Assembly (NCBI RefSeq): GCF_900096915.1
Contig: NZ_FMYK01000003.1
Coordinates: 124,001-188,000 of the forward strand
Direction: 5' to 3'
DNA from: Acinetobacter marinus
GTDB taxonomy: Bacteria > Pseudomonadota > Gammaproteobacteria > Pseudomonadales > Moraxellaceae
Length of the DNA: 64,000 bases
Part shown: in pieces, positions 63,374 to 64,000 of the stretch
Layout: each line of letters starts with the position of its first letter
Position numbering within the stretch: the first letter of the stretch is position 1
Position numbers and translations under genes: made by a program
Notes under the pieces: model-generated
Databases searched by the model: none
Seen by the model: only the letters and a program-made list of their open reading frames with translations
Told to the model about the DNA's origin: nothing

Positions 63374-64000
63374 ATGAGTTTGAAAAAAGCGCTAAAACTA
63401 AGCAGCCTAACTTTGGCATTGGGGGCTATGGCTTCTACGGGCTATGCTGCAGATTCAACTGAAATCGCACAACTTCGTGCAGAGATCCAAGAGCTTCGTG
63501 CTTTAGTTCAACAACAAGGACAACAGCTTGCAGTACAACAAAATACTGTACAGCAAACCAGTCAACAGCTCCAAGCTGTACAATCTTCTCCAGCAGTGAT
63601 TGTCGATCCGCAGAATCTTAAACTTACCACCAAAAAGGGTGCTGAAGTGGATGTTTATGGTTTCATCCGTGGTGATGCCAACTATATCATCGAAGGTGCG
63701 GATGATGACTTTAACAGCGTTGCTTCAAGTACTGGCGGTACTAAAGACAAATTAGTTGCAACAGCGAAAACTACACGTATCGGTTTAGACTTTAAAACCC
63801 CTGTTGCAGGGCAAGATGTCGGTGGTAAAGTTGAAGTTGACTTCGCTGGTAATGGTTCAGGTGAAAACCTTCGTATTCGTCATGCTTATTTAACTTTAAA
63901 TAATTGGCTATTTGGTCAAACTACTTCAAACTTCTTAAGCAATCATGCGCCTGAGATGATTGACTTTGGTACCAACATCGGTGGTGGTACCACGCGTATT
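63374..64000 (+). CDS. dcaP: DcaP-like outer membrane porin, N-terminal part
   Basis: First 209 codons, cut by the window end. Signal peptide 1-26 (AMASTGYAA), then a Gln-rich coiled coil of about 50 residues (EIAQLRAEIQELRALVQQQG onwards), then a beta-barrel start (KLTTKKGAEVDVYGFIRGDA) with a porin-like DVGGKVEVDFAGNG strand pair. This order (signal, coiled coil, barrel) is that of the Acinetobacter DcaP trimeric porin, linked to dicarboxylic acid uptake and very abundant on the surface. Good ribosome binding site GAGGAG six bases before the ATG. Confidence 0.88.
   Translation, partial: MSLKKALKLSSLTLALGAMASTGYAADSTEIAQLRAEIQELRALVQQQGQQLAVQQNTVQQTSQQLQAVQSSPAVIVDPQNLKLTTKKGAEVDVYGFIRGDANYIIEGADDDFNSVASSTGGTKDKLVATAKTTRIGLDFKTPVAGQDVGGKVEVDFAGNGSGENLRIRHAYLTLNNWLFGQTTSNFLSNHAPEMIDFGTNIGGGTTRI

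Noticed and set aside
1..64000. tRNA, rRNA, insertion sequence or prophage
   Set aside because: I scanned the intergenic gaps for cloverleaf arms with TTCGA-type T-loops and for terminal inverted repeats with transposase frames; none found.

Overview
The window looks like a chromosomal segment of an Acinetobacter-type gammaproteobacterium (Moraxellaceae). The evidence is the A+T-rich but gene-dense sequence, a DcaP-like porin at the right edge, the ilvA/rpiA divergent pair, a rpsL-rpsG-fusA-tuf operon and many proteins with the Acinetobacter flavour (alkylsulfatase, EcsC protein with a basic tail, BVMO gene cluster). I see no rRNA, tRNA, CRISPR array, insertion sequence or prophage. Most of the window is core or stable accessory genome.

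Layout. 1-800: two small membrane-anchored unknowns (one cut by the edge). 1-3 kb: exported alkylsulfatase. 3.5-6.7 kb: ilvA facing rpiA, then a YgjP-type metalloprotease. 6.7-13.4 kb: lipoprotein, argC, a DUF6776-like membrane protein, clpS-clpA. 13.4-19.6 kb: YnfA, RimI, a membrane C13 (legumain-like) peptidase, S-formylglutathione hydrolase, and a DUF898 (YjgN) plus M48 protease pair. 19.7-25.4 kb: redox and regulation block with a saccharopine-dehydrogenase-like protein, an old-yellow-enzyme, a flavodoxin-type protein facing an HxlR regulator, and an acetoacetate-decarboxylase-like exported protein facing a MerR regulator. 25.4-30.3 kb: rpe, dcd, thiD, a phosphatase, hemJ, fabB. 30.4-41.9 kb: a five-gene leftward block MoxR AAA+ ATPase, DUF5682, VWA, SWIM zinc finger, DUF4132, matching in content the Escherichia coli yehL/M/P/Q/I genes, with a divergent EcsC protein. 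43.8-48.6 kb: str operon. 48.7-50.9 kb: TonB siderophore receptor. 51.2-56.9 kb: lipid/ketone-type catabolic cluster (3-hydroxyacyl-CoA dehydrogenase, AraC regulator, Baeyer-Villiger-type monooxygenase, alpha/beta hydrolase, PF10118-type metal hydrolase). 57.2-64 kb: bacterioferritin subunit, YccS-type FUSC transporter, an unknown, a Bcr/CflA efflux pump, a nitroreductase and the start of a DcaP-like porin.

How genes work together. Two small regulons can be read from the DNA. (1) A MerR-type promoter with a 19-bp spacer and nearly identical operator lies both in front of the old-yellow-enzyme gene (21191-21221) and, 3.7 kb away, between the MerR gene and the decarboxylase-like gene (24886-24916), so one MerR protein probably controls both. 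(2) A direct repeat of TGTCTT/TGTCCT with exactly 21-bp period occurs in front of the dehydrogenase (51057), between AraC and the monooxygenase (53224) and in front of the PF10118 gene (55832), which marks these as one AraC regulon.

The most system-like locus is the MoxR/DUF5682/VWA/SWIM/DUF4132 block: its first four genes are translationally packed (3-bp gap and two 4-bp ATGA overlaps), which argues for a stoichiometric complex whose function is not known. Other points: a 20-codon ORF with an excellent ribosome binding site between rpsG and fusA, and a bacterioferritin that lacks the haem-ligand Met52.
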